A DNA stretch of 64,000 nucleotides from Bradyrhizobium amphicarpaeae (GCF_002266435.3 NZ_CP029426.2:1952001-2016000); one strand, 5' to 3'; shown: positions 26,568 to 35,317, counted from the first letter of the stretch. Numbers and translations: made by a program. The notes: generated by a model not told the origin, from the sequence alone.

Positions 26568-27716
26568 GTGGATGCTCAGACCCGGGAGCGTGGGCCGTCC
26601 GCGGAGCGGCCGCAGAGGACGACGGAAGCTCCAAGTACGCCTCCCGATCCAAAAAGCGAGAACAGGCAGCCGGCCCAGGCACCATCGCTGCGTGACCGGC
26701 TTCGTGCGCACTGGCTGCTGGCCACCGGCGGCGCCATCGTGCTGATCGCAGCCCTCATCGGCGGTCTGCTCTATTGGCTCGACGCCCGCCACTATGAATC
26801 CACCGACGATGCCTTCGTCGCCGCGCGCAGCTTTTCGGTGGCGTCAAAGGTCGGCGGCTACGTGACCGACATCCCGGTGACGGACAACCAGCACGTCAGT
26901 GCCGGCGATCTCCTCGCCAAGATCGACGAGCGCGATTACCGTATTGCCATCGATCAGGCCAATGCGCAGGTGGCCAGCGCCAAGGCGAACATCGCCAATG
27001 TCGAAGCGCAGATCGAATCGCAGAAAGAGCAGATCAAGCAGACCCAGGCTCAACTCGAACAGGCGCAGGCTCAGCTGCAATTTTCGCAAGAGGAGTTCAA
27101 GCGCGCCGAGGAACTCGTCGAGAAGGGGGCCGGCACGGTGCAGCGCCAGCAGCAGACCCGTTCCGATCTTCAGGCCCAGCAGGCCAACACCGAACGCGCC
27201 AAGACGGCGGTGACGTCGGCACAACTCGGTATCAAGACATTGCAAGCCCAGCTCGAAGGCGCCGAGGCGCAGCTCGAGCAGTCGCAGGCGCAGCTCGATC
27301 AGGCCAAGCTGAATTTGCAGTACACCCATGTCGTCGCGGCGCAATCGGGTCGTGTCGTCAAGCTCTCCGGAGCCAAGGGCACCTTCGTCACGGCGGGACA
27401 GAGCCTGATGATGTTCGTGCCGGACGAGGTCTGGATCGTCGCCAATTACAAGGAGACGCAATTGGGCGACATGCGTCCGGGTCAGCCGGTCGAGATCCGC
27501 ATCGATGCCTATCCCGGCCGCAAGCTCACCGGCCATGTCGATTCCGTGCAGCCGGGCTCCGGCACCGCGTTCAGCCTGCTGCCGGCGGAGAACGCGACCG
27601 GCAATTACGTCAAGGTGGTGCAGCGCGTGCCGGTGAAGATCGTGGTCGACAACTGGCCGGCTGGTCTGCCCGTCGGTCCCGGCATGTCGGTCGTGCCCTG
27701 GACCAGGGTGCGATGA
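26568..27716 (+). CDS. HlyD/EmrA-family membrane fusion protein
   Basis: The 382-residue adaptor has a cytoplasmic Pro-rich N-terminus, one membrane helix (about 42-64), a biotinyl-lipoyl motif (KVGGYVTDIPVTDNQHVSAGDLLAKID), a long coiled coil rich in Gln/Ala/Glu (about 125-240) and the beta-barrel domain. It links the MFS pump to an outer-membrane channel. The GTG at 26568 is preferred: AGAGG lies eight bases upstream; a GTG at 26559 overlaps that site. The stop overlaps the next start (ATGA). No outer-membrane channel gene is nearby. Confidence 0.92.
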   Translation: MDAQTRERGPSAERPQRTTEAPSTPPDPKSENRQPAQAPSLRDRLRAHWLLATGGAIVLIAALIGGLLYWLDARHYESTDDAFVAARSFSVASKVGGYVTDIPVTDNQHVSAGDLLAKIDERDYRIAIDQANAQVASAKANIANVEAQIESQKEQIKQTQAQLEQAQAQLQFSQEEFKRAEELVEKGAGTVQRQQQTRSDLQAQQANTERAKTAVTSAQLGIKTLQAQLEGAEAQLEQSQAQLDQAKLNLQYTHVVAAQSGRVVKLSGAKGTFVTAGQSLMMFVPDEVWIVANYKETQLGDMRPGQPVEIRIDAYPGRKLTGHVDSVQPGSGTAFSLLPAENATGNYVKVVQRVPVKIVVDNWPAGLPVGPGMSVVPWTRVR

Positions 27717-29332
27717 CGGACGCAGTGCAGGGCGGCGCGTCCGCAGGCGGCTGGTCGCCGGAGCGCTCGGCTGCAGGCGGACATAATCCCTATCTCATCG
27801 CCTTCGTGGTTTCGATCGCGACCTTCATGGAGGTGCTGGACACCACCATTGCCAATGTCTCCTTGCGTCACATCGCAGGCAGCCTCGCCGTCGGCATCGA
27901 CGAGAGCACTTACGTCATCACCAGCTATCTCGTCGCCAACGCCATCGTGCTGTCGATCTCCGGCTGGCTCTCGACCGTGATAGGCCGCAAGCGCTTCTAC
28001 ATGATATGCGTCGCGACCTTCACCTTTGCTTCGCTGCTCTGCGGCTTCGCGTGGAATCTTGAATCACTCGTCCTGTTCCGCATCCTGCAAGGTCTCGGCG
28101 GCGGCGGCATGGCGACCAGCGAGCAGGCGATCCTCGCCGACTCGTTTCCGCCGCACAAACGCGGCCAGGCCTTCGCGATCTACGGCGTCGCCGTCGTGGT
28201 GGCGCCCGTCATCGGTCCGACCCTCGGCGGATGGATCACCGACACCTACACATGGCATTGGGTGTTCCTGATCAACGTGCCGATGGGCCTGCTGTCGCTG
28301 TCTCTGGTCGGCACGCTGGTCAAGGAGCCCTCGGGCGCGCAGGAGGAGCGGGAAAGGCTGCTGAGCAGAGGCTTGCGCGTCGACTATATCGGCTTCCTAC
28401 TCGTTGCGATCGGACTGGGATCGCTGGAATTCGTGCTCGACGAGGGCCAGCGCAACGACTGGTTCGGCTCGAACATGATCATCGTCTTCGCGGTGCTCGC
28501 CGTCGTCTCGCTGGTCGCGCTGATCCCGTGGGAGCTGACGCGGGAAGATCCGATCGTCGATCTTCGCCTGCTCGGCCGGCGCCAGTTCGCCGCCTGCTTC
28601 CTGGTGATGCTGGGCACGGGCGCGGTGCTGATCTCGACCACCCAGCTGCTGCCGCAGCTGTTGCAGACCGAGCTGAATTACACGGCGATGCTGGCGGGCC
28701 TCGCGCTGTCACCGGGCGGTATCGCCACCCTGGTGCTGATGCCGGTGGTCGGCCGGCTCGTCAGCACGGTGCAGCCGAAATATCTGATCATGCTCGGCGC
28801 TGCCATCGTCGCGCTCTCGATGTGGCATCTCACCGGGCTCACCGGCGATATCACCTATGGCTATGCGGCGCTGTCGCGCATCTTCCTCGCGCTGGGCCTG
28901 CCATTCCTGTTCCTGCCGGTGACGACCGCGTCCTACGATGGCGTGCCGCCGGACAAGACCAACCAGGCCTCGGCCCTGATCAACGTTGCCCGCAACATCG
29001 GGGGATCCATGGGCGTCGCCTTGGCGCAAACCGTGCTGGCGCAGCGCCAGCAATTTCACCAGAGCCGCCTGATCGAGCACGCCGCGCCGTCCGACATCGG
29101 CTATCAGCAGACCATCGACGCGATGACGCGCTACTTCCAGGCCCAGGGCTCCAACGCGAGCGATGCAGCATCGCAAGCGCTTGCGTGGATCGGGCGCACC
29201 CTGCAGCAGCAGGTTGATCTGCTCGCCTATATCGACGTGTTCTGGACGCTTGCGATCATCGCAGTGCTGATGATCCCCACGGCGGCGGTGCTGCGGCCGA
29301 TCAAGCTGGGTGGGTCGGCGCGGGGGCATTGA
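27713..29332 (+). CDS. DHA2-family MFS drug efflux pump (EmrB type)
   Basis: The 539-residue protein has the 14-helix DHA2 profile. Motifs include LDTTIANVSLRHIAGSL in helix 1, SGWLSTVIGRKRFYM (motif A) and GGGMATSEQAILADSFPPHKRGQAFAIYGVAVVVAPVIGPTLGGWI (motifs B and C). It acts with the preceding HlyD protein as an EmrAB-type proton-driven multidrug exporter. Translational coupling by ATGA supports complex formation. Substrates are unknown; the EcfG promoter places the pump in the general-stress response. Confidence 0.94.
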   Translation: MTDAVQGGASAGGWSPERSAAGGHNPYLIAFVVSIATFMEVLDTTIANVSLRHIAGSLAVGIDESTYVITSYLVANAIVLSISGWLSTVIGRKRFYMICVATFTFASLLCGFAWNLESLVLFRILQGLGGGGMATSEQAILADSFPPHKRGQAFAIYGVAVVVAPVIGPTLGGWITDTYTWHWVFLINVPMGLLSLSLVGTLVKEPSGAQEERERLLSRGLRVDYIGFLLVAIGLGSLEFVLDEGQRNDWFGSNMIIVFAVLAVVSLVALIPWELTREDPIVDLRLLGRRQFAACFLVMLGTGAVLISTTQLLPQLLQTELNYTAMLAGLALSPGGIATLVLMPVVGRLVSTVQPKYLIMLGAAIVALSMWHLTGLTGDITYGYAALSRIFLALGLPFLFLPVTTASYDGVPPDKTNQASALINVARNIGGSMGVALAQTVLAQRQQFHQSRLIEHAAPSDIGYQQTIDAMTRYFQAQGSNASDAASQALAWIGRTLQQQVDLLAYIDVFWTLAIIAVLMIPTAAVLRPIKLGGSARGH

Positions 29333-29339
29333 GCCCTCC

Positions 29340-29426
29340 CGTCATTGCGAGCGCAACGAAGCAATCCAGACTGTTGACGCGGAAGCACTCTGGATTGCTT
29401 CGTCGCTGCGCTCCCTCGCAATGACG
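29340..29426. repeat. Intergenic palindrome, class A
   Basis: Ends cgtcattgcgag and ctcgcaatgacg, with inner arms gaagcaatccaga and tctggattgcttc. It can fold into a long hairpin between convergent genes. A second copy is at 51402-51486. Confidence 0.88.
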
Positions 29427-29444
29427 CGAATTTTGGGGGGCAGC

Positions 29445-29909
29445 TCACCCCACCGCCTCTTTCCGTCCAGGCCCCGCATGCACATGCACCTGCTTGGCAT
29501 GCAGCGGCTCGCCGCATTCCGAGCACACCATCACGGGATCGAACAGCTTGCCGCAGGACTTGTGCTCGTGCAGCAACGGGCGGCCGCGCTCGTCGCCCAT
29601 ATGGGTGTCGCCCCAATGCACCATCGCCATGATGATCGGGTAGAGGTCGAGGCCCTTTTGCGTGAGGATGTACTCGTAGCGCTTGGGCGCCTCGGAATAG
29701 GGAACGCGGCGCAGGATGCCGAAGCGCACCAGCTTCTTCAGCCGCTCCGAGAGCAGGTGCCTTGTGATCTGCAATGAGGACTGAAATCCCTCGAACCGGC
29801 GCACCCGCAGGAAACATTCGCGCAGGATCAGCAGCGTCCAGCGGTCGCCGACCACGGCCACGGTGCGGGAGAGCGAGCATTGCTCTTCGTCCAGCGTGTC
29901 CCACTTCAT
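29445..29909 (-). CDS. HxlR-family transcriptional regulator
   Basis: The 154-residue protein has the HxlR winged helix: CSLSRTVAVVGDRWTLLILRECFLRVRRFEGFQSSLQITRHLLSERLKKLVRFGILRRVPY, then the wing and YILTQKGLDLYPIIMAMVHWGD. The C-terminal extension has CSECGEP plus an upstream Cys, a possible metal or redox site. HxlR proteins often sense reactive aldehydes or quinones through Cys. It is divergent from the SDR gene at 30073; the palindrome at 30010-30026 may be its operator. Confidence 0.92.
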   Translation of the reverse strand: MKWDTLDEEQCSLSRTVAVVGDRWTLLILRECFLRVRRFEGFQSSLQITRHLLSERLKKLVRFGILRRVPYSEAPKRYEYILTQKGLDLYPIIMAMVHWGDTHMGDERGRPLLHEHKSCGKLFDPVMVCSECGEPLHAKQVHVHAGPGRKEAVG

Positions 29910-30004
29910 GATCGGTCTCCGGCCCGGCCTCGTCAGTCAGAAAAAGGAACGGACTTGAATGTTCGAGACAATTTCGTGGTGAAGCTAGCATTTCGCCTAA
30001 AAAT

Positions 30005-30031
30005 TTGACAGTTCTATTTTAGAACTATAGC
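30005..30031 (+). promoter_or_regulatory. Promoter with overlapping palindromic operator
   Basis: TTGACA (30005-30010) and TATAGC (30026-30031), 15 bases apart. Between and overlapping them is the perfect palindrome agttcta-ttt-tagaact (30010-30026). It is placed to let the HxlR protein block transcription of the SDR at 30073. Confidence 0.6.
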
Positions 30032-30072
30032 CTCCATCTCAATCACACAGCGCTCTCACGGAGGAGGCGACC

Positions 30073-30810
30073 TTGCCCAAGCGAAACGCGACAGCCGCCG
30101 TGATCGGGGCCGGCGATTTCATCGGATCCGAGATCGCCAGGAAATTTGCCTCTGAAGGGTTCACGGTCTTCGCCGGCCGCCGCAACGGCGACAAGCTGGC
30201 GCCGCTGGTGAGCGACATCGAGGCCGCCGGCGGCGAGATCCACGCCCGCTCGCTCGATGCGCGGAAGGAGGAGGAGATCATCTCCTTCCTCGACGACGCC
30301 GACAGGCATGCCCCGCTTGAGGTCTGCATCTTCAACGTCGGCGCCAACGTCAATTTTCCGATCCTCGACACCACCGAGCGCGTGTTTCGCAAGGTGTGGG
30401 AGATGGCCTGCTATTCCGGCTTCCTTGCGGGCCGCGAAGCAGCGCGGCTGATGCTGCCGCGCGGCGGCGGCAACATCTTCTTCACCGGCGCGACGGCGTC
30501 CTTGCGCGGCGGCAGCGGCTTTGCCGCCTTTGCCAGCGCCAAGTTCGGACTTCGTGCGGTGGCGCAGGCGATGGCGCGCGAACTCGGTCCGAAGAACATC
30601 CATGTCGCTCATCTCATCATCGATTCCGGCGTCGATACCGAGTGGGTGCGGCAGCGCCGGCTCGAGGCGCTGGGGCCCAATGCGCTCGACAATCCCGATC
30701 TGCTGATGCCGCCCTCGGCGGTCGCGGATGCCTATTGGCAGCTCTACCAGCAGCCGAAGAGTGCCTGGACCTTCGAGATGGAGATCCGCCCGTTCGGAGA
30801 GAAATGGTGA
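30073..30810 (+). CDS. SDR-family protein with Phe in place of the catalytic Tyr
   Basis: The 245-residue protein starts at a TTG with GGAGGAGG upstream. It has a Rossmann start (AVIGAGDFIGSEIARKFASEG) and NVGANV in place of NNAG. The active-site region reads AFASAKFGLRAVAQAMARELG, so the usual Y-x3-K is F-x3-K. I recall a well-populated group with this feature, which suggests an atypical enzyme or a non-redox role. The C-terminus (YWQLYQQPKSAWTFEMEIRPFGEKW) fits that group. The HxlR regulator is divergent, so inducible expression is likely. Confidence 0.88.
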   Translation: MPKRNATAAVIGAGDFIGSEIARKFASEGFTVFAGRRNGDKLAPLVSDIEAAGGEIHARSLDARKEEEIISFLDDADRHAPLEVCIFNVGANVNFPILDTTERVFRKVWEMACYSGFLAGREAARLMLPRGGGNIFFTGATASLRGGSGFAAFASAKFGLRAVAQAMARELGPKNIHVAHLIIDSGVDTEWVRQRRLEALGPNALDNPDLLMPPSAVADAYWQLYQQPKSAWTFEMEIRPFGEKW

Positions 30811-30875
30811 CCGCGGCGCAAAAGTCCGGTTAAACTGGACCCAATGACCAGGCAAAATTTCCGGGAGGTATTTGA

Positions 30876-31877
30876 GTGAAGACCGCGATCACCGAGCTGT
30901 TCGGCATCGAGCATCCCATCATCCAGGGCGGCATGCATTTCGTCGGCTTTGCCGAGCTGGCCGCTGCCGTCTCCAACGCCGGCGGGCTCGGCATCATCAC
31001 CGGCCTTACGCAGAAGACGCCGGAATTGCTCGCCAAGGAAATCGCGCGCTGCCGCGACATGACCGACAAGCCGTTCGGCGTGAACCTCACCTTCCTGCCG
31101 ACCTTCGCAGCGCCGCCCTATCCGGAATACATCGCGGCCATCGTCGAGGGTGGCATCAAGGCGGTGGAGACGGCGGGCCGCAGCCCCGAACAATACATGC
31201 CGGCACTGAAGGCCGCCGGCATCAAGGTCATCCACAAATGCACCTCGGTGCGTCACTCGCTCAAGGCCGAGCGGATCGGCTGCGACGCCGTCAGCGTCGA
31301 CGGCTTCGAGTGCGGCGGTCACCCCGGCGAAGACGACATTCCCAACATGATCCTGCTGCCGCGGGCGGCGGAGGAATTGAAGATTCCGTTCGTGGCGTCC
31401 GGCGGCATGGCCGACGGACGCAGCCTCGTCGCGGCGCTGTCGCTGGGCGCGGCCGGCATGAACATGGGCACGCGCTTCATCGCCACCAAGGAAGCGCCTG
31501 TGCATCAGAACGTGAAGAATGCGCTGGTTGCGGCGACCGAGCTCGACACCCGCCTGATCATGCGGTCCTTGCGCAACACCGAACGTGTGCTGAGGAACGC
31601 CAATGTCGATCGCCTCATCGAGATCGAGCGCGAGAAGGGCGACAAGTTGAAGATCGACGACATCCACGACCAGGTTGCGGGCGTCTATCCCCAGATCATG
31701 CTGGAGGGCAAAATGGATGCCGGTGCCTGGAGCTGCGGCATGGTTGCCGGGCTGATTCACGACATCCCCTCCTGCAAGGAACTCGTCGATCGCATCATGA
31801 GCGAGGCGGAACAGATCATCCGCAGCCGTCTGATGGGGTTCCTCGACGGAACGGGTCCGGCCCGAAAGGTCGCCTGA
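30876..31877 (+). CDS. Nitronate monooxygenase-like flavin enzyme
   Basis: The 333-residue TIM-barrel protein has family signatures: GIEHPIIQGGMHFVGFAELAAAVSNAGGLGIITG at the N-terminus, the FMN/substrate loop SVDGFECGGHPGEDD, and VASGGMADGRSLVAALSLGAAGMNMGTRF. Members oxidise alkyl nitronates or act as NAD(P)H:quinone reductases, so the reaction is not settled. The GTG at 30876 follows GGGAGG. It is 65 bases after the SDR gene, possibly in the same unit. Confidence 0.92.
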   Translation: MKTAITELFGIEHPIIQGGMHFVGFAELAAAVSNAGGLGIITGLTQKTPELLAKEIARCRDMTDKPFGVNLTFLPTFAAPPYPEYIAAIVEGGIKAVETAGRSPEQYMPALKAAGIKVIHKCTSVRHSLKAERIGCDAVSVDGFECGGHPGEDDIPNMILLPRAAEELKIPFVASGGMADGRSLVAALSLGAAGMNMGTRFIATKEAPVHQNVKNALVAATELDTRLIMRSLRNTERVLRNANVDRLIEIEREKGDKLKIDDIHDQVAGVYPQIMLEGKMDAGAWSCGMVAGLIHDIPSCKELVDRIMSEAEQIIRSRLMGFLDGTGPARKVA

Positions 31878-31942
31878 CACCGCCAAAGTTCTTAACCACG
31901 GCGGCACTTGGCCGCTGGAATTGCGCGCGACGCCTCCTAAAT

Positions 31943-31959
31943 AGAGGTAAATTACCTCT
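31943..31959. promoter_or_regulatory. 17-bp perfect palindrome, possible operator
   Basis: Sequence agaggtaaattacctct: eight-base arms around one central A, 26 bases before the GTG of the next gene. Its position fits an operator or a hairpin in the leader. No T run follows. Confidence 0.5.
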
Positions 31960-31985
31960 TTCAAAATCAATTTCAGGAGGCGTAC

Positions 31986-32405
31986 GTGGTCCTGAAGAGC
32001 ATTCCTTTCGCAGTTGCCGTTGCCCTCGTCATCGGATGGGGCGGCTTCGCACGCGCCGACGACTACAAGCCCGACGAATATCTCGGTCTCGATCTCTCCA
32101 GGGCCGTGCTGTCGCCGAAACGGCTCGGGCCCGAGACGCAGTTCGCGCCGGTTGCGCTGGAAGCGCGCGGCGGCAACGAGGCGCAGGCCCGCGCCGAGCC
32201 GGTCGACGTGCCGAAGAAGGTTGCCGCCGAGCGCGTCCGAATAGCCGAACCGAAGGTCGCGCATGCGAGGCCCGCCCAGCCGCGCGGCGCGGCGCGCGCC
32301 AAGCTCGCCCATCGTCACGGCAACCCGCTCGACGCGCAGGCGATGGACACCCGCATCCAGACCTGGCCGTGCCGCACCGGCGGCATCTGCGACTGGAAGC
32401 GGTAA
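31986..32405 (+). CDS. Exported basic protein (139 aa)
   Basis: The GTG at 31986 is preceded by CAGGAGG. A signal peptide (LKSIPFAVAVALVIGWGGFARA, cleavage before DDY) leads into DDYKPDEYLGLDLSRAVLSPKRLGP, an Ala/Arg/Lys-rich middle and a C-terminus with TWPCRTGGICDWKR, where two Cys may form a disulphide. Similar short proteins occur in Bradyrhizobium. Function unknown. The palindrome upstream suggests specific regulation. Confidence 0.75.
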   Translation: MVLKSIPFAVAVALVIGWGGFARADDYKPDEYLGLDLSRAVLSPKRLGPETQFAPVALEARGGNEAQARAEPVDVPKKVAAERVRIAEPKVAHARPAQPRGAARAKLAHRHGNPLDAQAMDTRIQTWPCRTGGICDWKR

Positions 32406-32434
32406 CACGTATCGGGCGATAGCTCGATTGCTGC

Positions 32435-32566
32435 CATCCTTCGAGACGCCTGCCTTCGGCAGGCCCTCAGGATGACGCCGGGTGTATCTTGCGCCAGATC
32501 AGCGAACGGCATTCCCAGTCAGCCTTACCCTGAGGAGACCGCGCAGCGGTCGTCTCGAAGGGCGAG
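32435..32566. repeat. Intergenic repeat pair, class E
   Basis: Two inverted copies of a short element, ccttcgagacg ... ccctcaggatga and ccctgagga ... cgtctcgaagg. Each has an inner hairpin (gcctgccttcggcaggc and gaccgcgcagcggtc). It fills most of the 297-base gap between the exported protein and phoD; the rest is G+C-rich with no gene seen. Confidence 0.8.
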
Positions 32567-32702
32567 GCGCTTGCTCTGTCGCCGCCGCGATCACATTCGT
32601 CATCCCCGCGTCGCAAAACCGTAGGCGCGGGGTCAAGAAACCGTAAGCCGGGAGTCAAGGAGCGCAGGCACCTTCCGTCGCGATTCGACGAAGGTTTCCT
32701 GA

Positions 32703-34277
32703 ATGGCAACGCTCCGCGCTTCGCGCGCATGGACCCGGCGGCAATTCCTGGTCCGCTCCACCTCCAGCTTCGCCGTCGCCTCGCTCGGCACGCTCGCCGC
32801 GCCCCATCTCAGCCGCGCCGCCGACCGGCCGCGGATCGCAGGCGGTATTCAATCCGGCGATGTCTCCGGCGGCTCCGCCGTGATCTGGGCGCGCGCCGAC
32901 CGGCCCGCGCGGATGCAGGTGGAATGCTCGACCGTCGAGAGTTTCAGGACCATCATCGCGTCAGCTTCGCGCGACGCTGTGCCCGACGCCGATTTCACCG
33001 CCAAGCTGCAGCTCGACGATCTGCCGTCCGGCCAGGACATCTTCTACCGCGTGCGCTTCGACGACATCGCGACCGGCATTGCCGGCGAAAGCCGCGTCGG
33101 CCATTTCCGCACCGCGCCGGCCGCCGGCCAATCGATCTCGTTCCTGTGGTCCGGCGATGTGGCGGGGCAGGGCTGGGGCATCGACGTCGCGCGCGGCGGT
33201 TATCGCAGCTATCGCACCATGCTCGACAACCACCCGGATTTCTTCATCCACTCCGGCGATCACATCTACGCCGATTGCACGGTCCCTTCCGAACAGAAGC
33301 TGCCGAACGGCGAGATTTGGCGCAACCTCGTGACCGAGGAAAAGTCCGAGGTCGCGCATACGCTGGCGCAGTTTCGCGGCAATTACAAATACAACCATCT
33401 CGACGAGAATTTTCGCGCCTTCCACGCCGAGGTGCCGATGTTCGCGCAATGGGACGACCACGAGGTCACCAACGACTGGTCGCCCACCGGCAGCCATGAC
33501 GAGGCCGGTTATGAGGACGACGGCACTCCGCGCCTGGTCGCGCGCGCCCGCCGCGCCTTCTTCGACTTCATGCCGATCCGCGACATCGGCGCGCGGCAGG
33601 GCCGGGTGTACCGCAAGATCGCCTACGGCCCGCTGCTCGACGTCTTCATGATCGACATGCGCAGCCATCGTGACGACAGCTGGAACAAGGGCGGTGATCA
33701 CCGCGGCTGGATTCTGGGCGCCGAGCAACTCGCCTGGCTGAAGCGGGAGCTGGCGGCATCGCGCGCGACCTGGAAGGTGATTGCCGCCGACCTGCCGATC
33801 GGCCTCATCAGCCTCGACGCGGTCGCGCTGGGCGATGGGCCGCCCGACCGGCGCGAGCATGAAATCGCCGATCTGCTCGGCTTCATCAAGCGCGCCGGCC
33901 TCCGCAACATCGTCTGGCTGACCGCCGACATGCATTACACCGCCGCGCATTATTACGATCCTGGCAAGGCCCAGTTTCAGGACTTCGAGCCGTTCTGGGA
34001 GTTCGTCTCCGGCCCGCTGCACGCCGGCACCTGGGGCCCGGGCGAGCTCGACGATACCTTCGGTCCGGTCGCGATGTACCAGAACGGCTGCAGCGAAGCG
34101 CAGGGCGAGAATTTGGCGCCGTGTTTCGGATTGCAATTCTTCGGCCGCGTCGACATCGACGGCACCAGCGGCGTCATGACGGTGACCCTGAAGGACGTCG
34201 ACAATCGCGACCTCTGGTCGGTCGACATCGTGCCGCAGCCGCAGGCACGGCCAGCCGTGGTGGCGCAACATTCATGA
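32703..34277 (+). CDS. phoD: PhoD-like alkaline phosphatase/phosphodiesterase, Tat-exported
   Basis: The 524-residue protein starts with a twin-arginine leader (WTRRQFLVRSTSSFAVASLGTLAAPHLSRAA). A PhoD N-terminal domain (about 40-135) is followed by the metallophosphatase domain with WSGDVAG, HSGDHIYADC, AQWDDHEVTNDW and the later TADMHYTAAHYY. These are the Fe/Ca-binding positions of PhoD. Folded export with metal loaded fits Tat. It probably releases phosphate from organic esters in the periplasm. No Pho box was identified. Confidence 0.93.
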   Translation: MATLRASRAWTRRQFLVRSTSSFAVASLGTLAAPHLSRAADRPRIAGGIQSGDVSGGSAVIWARADRPARMQVECSTVESFRTIIASASRDAVPDADFTAKLQLDDLPSGQDIFYRVRFDDIATGIAGESRVGHFRTAPAAGQSISFLWSGDVAGQGWGIDVARGGYRSYRTMLDNHPDFFIHSGDHIYADCTVPSEQKLPNGEIWRNLVTEEKSEVAHTLAQFRGNYKYNHLDENFRAFHAEVPMFAQWDDHEVTNDWSPTGSHDEAGYEDDGTPRLVARARRAFFDFMPIRDIGARQGRVYRKIAYGPLLDVFMIDMRSHRDDSWNKGGDHRGWILGAEQLAWLKRELAASRATWKVIAADLPIGLISLDAVALGDGPPDRREHEIADLLGFIKRAGLRNIVWLTADMHYTAAHYYDPGKAQFQDFEPFWEFVSGPLHAGTWGPGELDDTFGPVAMYQNGCSEAQGENLAPCFGLQFFGRVDIDGTSGVMTVTLKDVDNRDLWSVDIVPQPQARPAVVAQHS

Positions 34278-34299
34278 GGGACGGCGGGTTCTTTCCGTC

Positions 34300-34335
34300 G
34301 TCATGGCCGGGCTAAACACTTGACCCGGCCATGAC
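34300..34335. repeat. Intergenic palindrome, class B (short form)
   Basis: Ends gtcatggccgggc and gacccggccatgac around a short loop, 23 bases after the phoD stop; it might also aid termination. Longer forms are at 43978-44058 and 57825-57913. Confidence 0.85.
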
Positions 34336-34498
34336 GTCGGTAGACATCGTGGCATGAAGCTAACCCGATCTTGATTGGCCGCCGCCCTGCTGGCGCGCTA
34401 GACTACTGGCTCCCGCCATCTCTTTTCCATTACCAGAGAGACTGTTCCCCGCGGCCTCACCGCGCGACCGGCGGGATCGATATGTCAGGAGCCTGTTC

Positions 34499-35317
34499 AT
34501 GGACAATCTGAAGACCCAGGGCATTAACATGCCAAAGCTCGGCCTCGGCACCTTCCGCATGCAGGGCGATGCCTGCCGCGCCGCGGTCGAGAGCGCGCTG
34601 TCGATCGGCTATCGCCATATCGACACCGCCGAGATGTATGCCAACGAAGAATTTATCGGCGCTGCCCTTGCCGCGGCTCGCCTGCCGCGCAGCGAGCTGC
34701 ACGTCACCACAAAAGTCTGGCACGAGAATTTGGCACCTGACGCGATCCGCCGCGCCTTCGATGCCAGCCTGAAGAAGCTCCGGCTCGACCATGTCGATCT
34801 CTATCTCGTGCACTGGCCGTCGAAGGCCGCGAACTGGGGTGCGGTGTTCGAGACGCTGATGAAGCTGAAGGAGGAGGGCCGCACGCGCGCCATCGGCGTT
34901 GCGAACTTCACCACGGCGCTGCTCAAGACCGCGGTCGAGGACGTCAAGGCGCCGATTGCCTGCAACCAGATCGAATATCACGCCATGCTCGATCAATCGA
35001 AGGTGCTGGCCTATCTCAAGGCCAAGTCGATCCCGCTGGTGGCCTATTGTCCGCTGGCGCAGGGCCGCATCGCCTCGGATCCGGTGCTGGCGGAGATCGG
35101 GGTCAAGCACGACGCGACTGCCGCGCAGGTGGCGCTGAAATGGCTGCTCGACCAGGACGGCGTCGCCGCGATCCCGAAGGCCTCGCGCCGCGAGAGCCAG
35201 CAGGCCAATCTCGATGCGCTGAAGATCACGCTCGACGATGCCGACCGCGCAAAAATCGCCGCGCTCCCGAAGGACAGGCGCTGCGTCAATCCGGGCTTTG
35301 GGCCGGCGTGGGATTAG
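34499..35317 (+). CDS. Aldo/keto reductase
   Basis: The 272-residue TIM-barrel oxidoreductase has the AKR catalytic set: Asp in HIDTAEMY, Tyr in the same motif, Lys in VTTKVWHENL and His in YLVHWPS. NADPH-site residues in IPKASRRES lie near the C-terminus. It resembles AKR5-type 2,5-diketo-D-gluconate or methylglyoxal reductases; the physiological substrate is unknown. The ATG at 34499 is chosen; GTCAGGAGC lies eight bases upstream. Neighbours give no pathway context. Confidence 0.93.
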   Translation: MDNLKTQGINMPKLGLGTFRMQGDACRAAVESALSIGYRHIDTAEMYANEEFIGAALAAARLPRSELHVTTKVWHENLAPDAIRRAFDASLKKLRLDHVDLYLVHWPSKAANWGAVFETLMKLKEEGRTRAIGVANFTTALLKTAVEDVKAPIACNQIEYHAMLDQSKVLAYLKAKSIPLVAYCPLAQGRIASDPVLAEIGVKHDATAAQVALKWLLDQDGVAAIPKASRRESQQANLDALKITLDDADRAKIAALPKDRRCVNPGFGPAWD

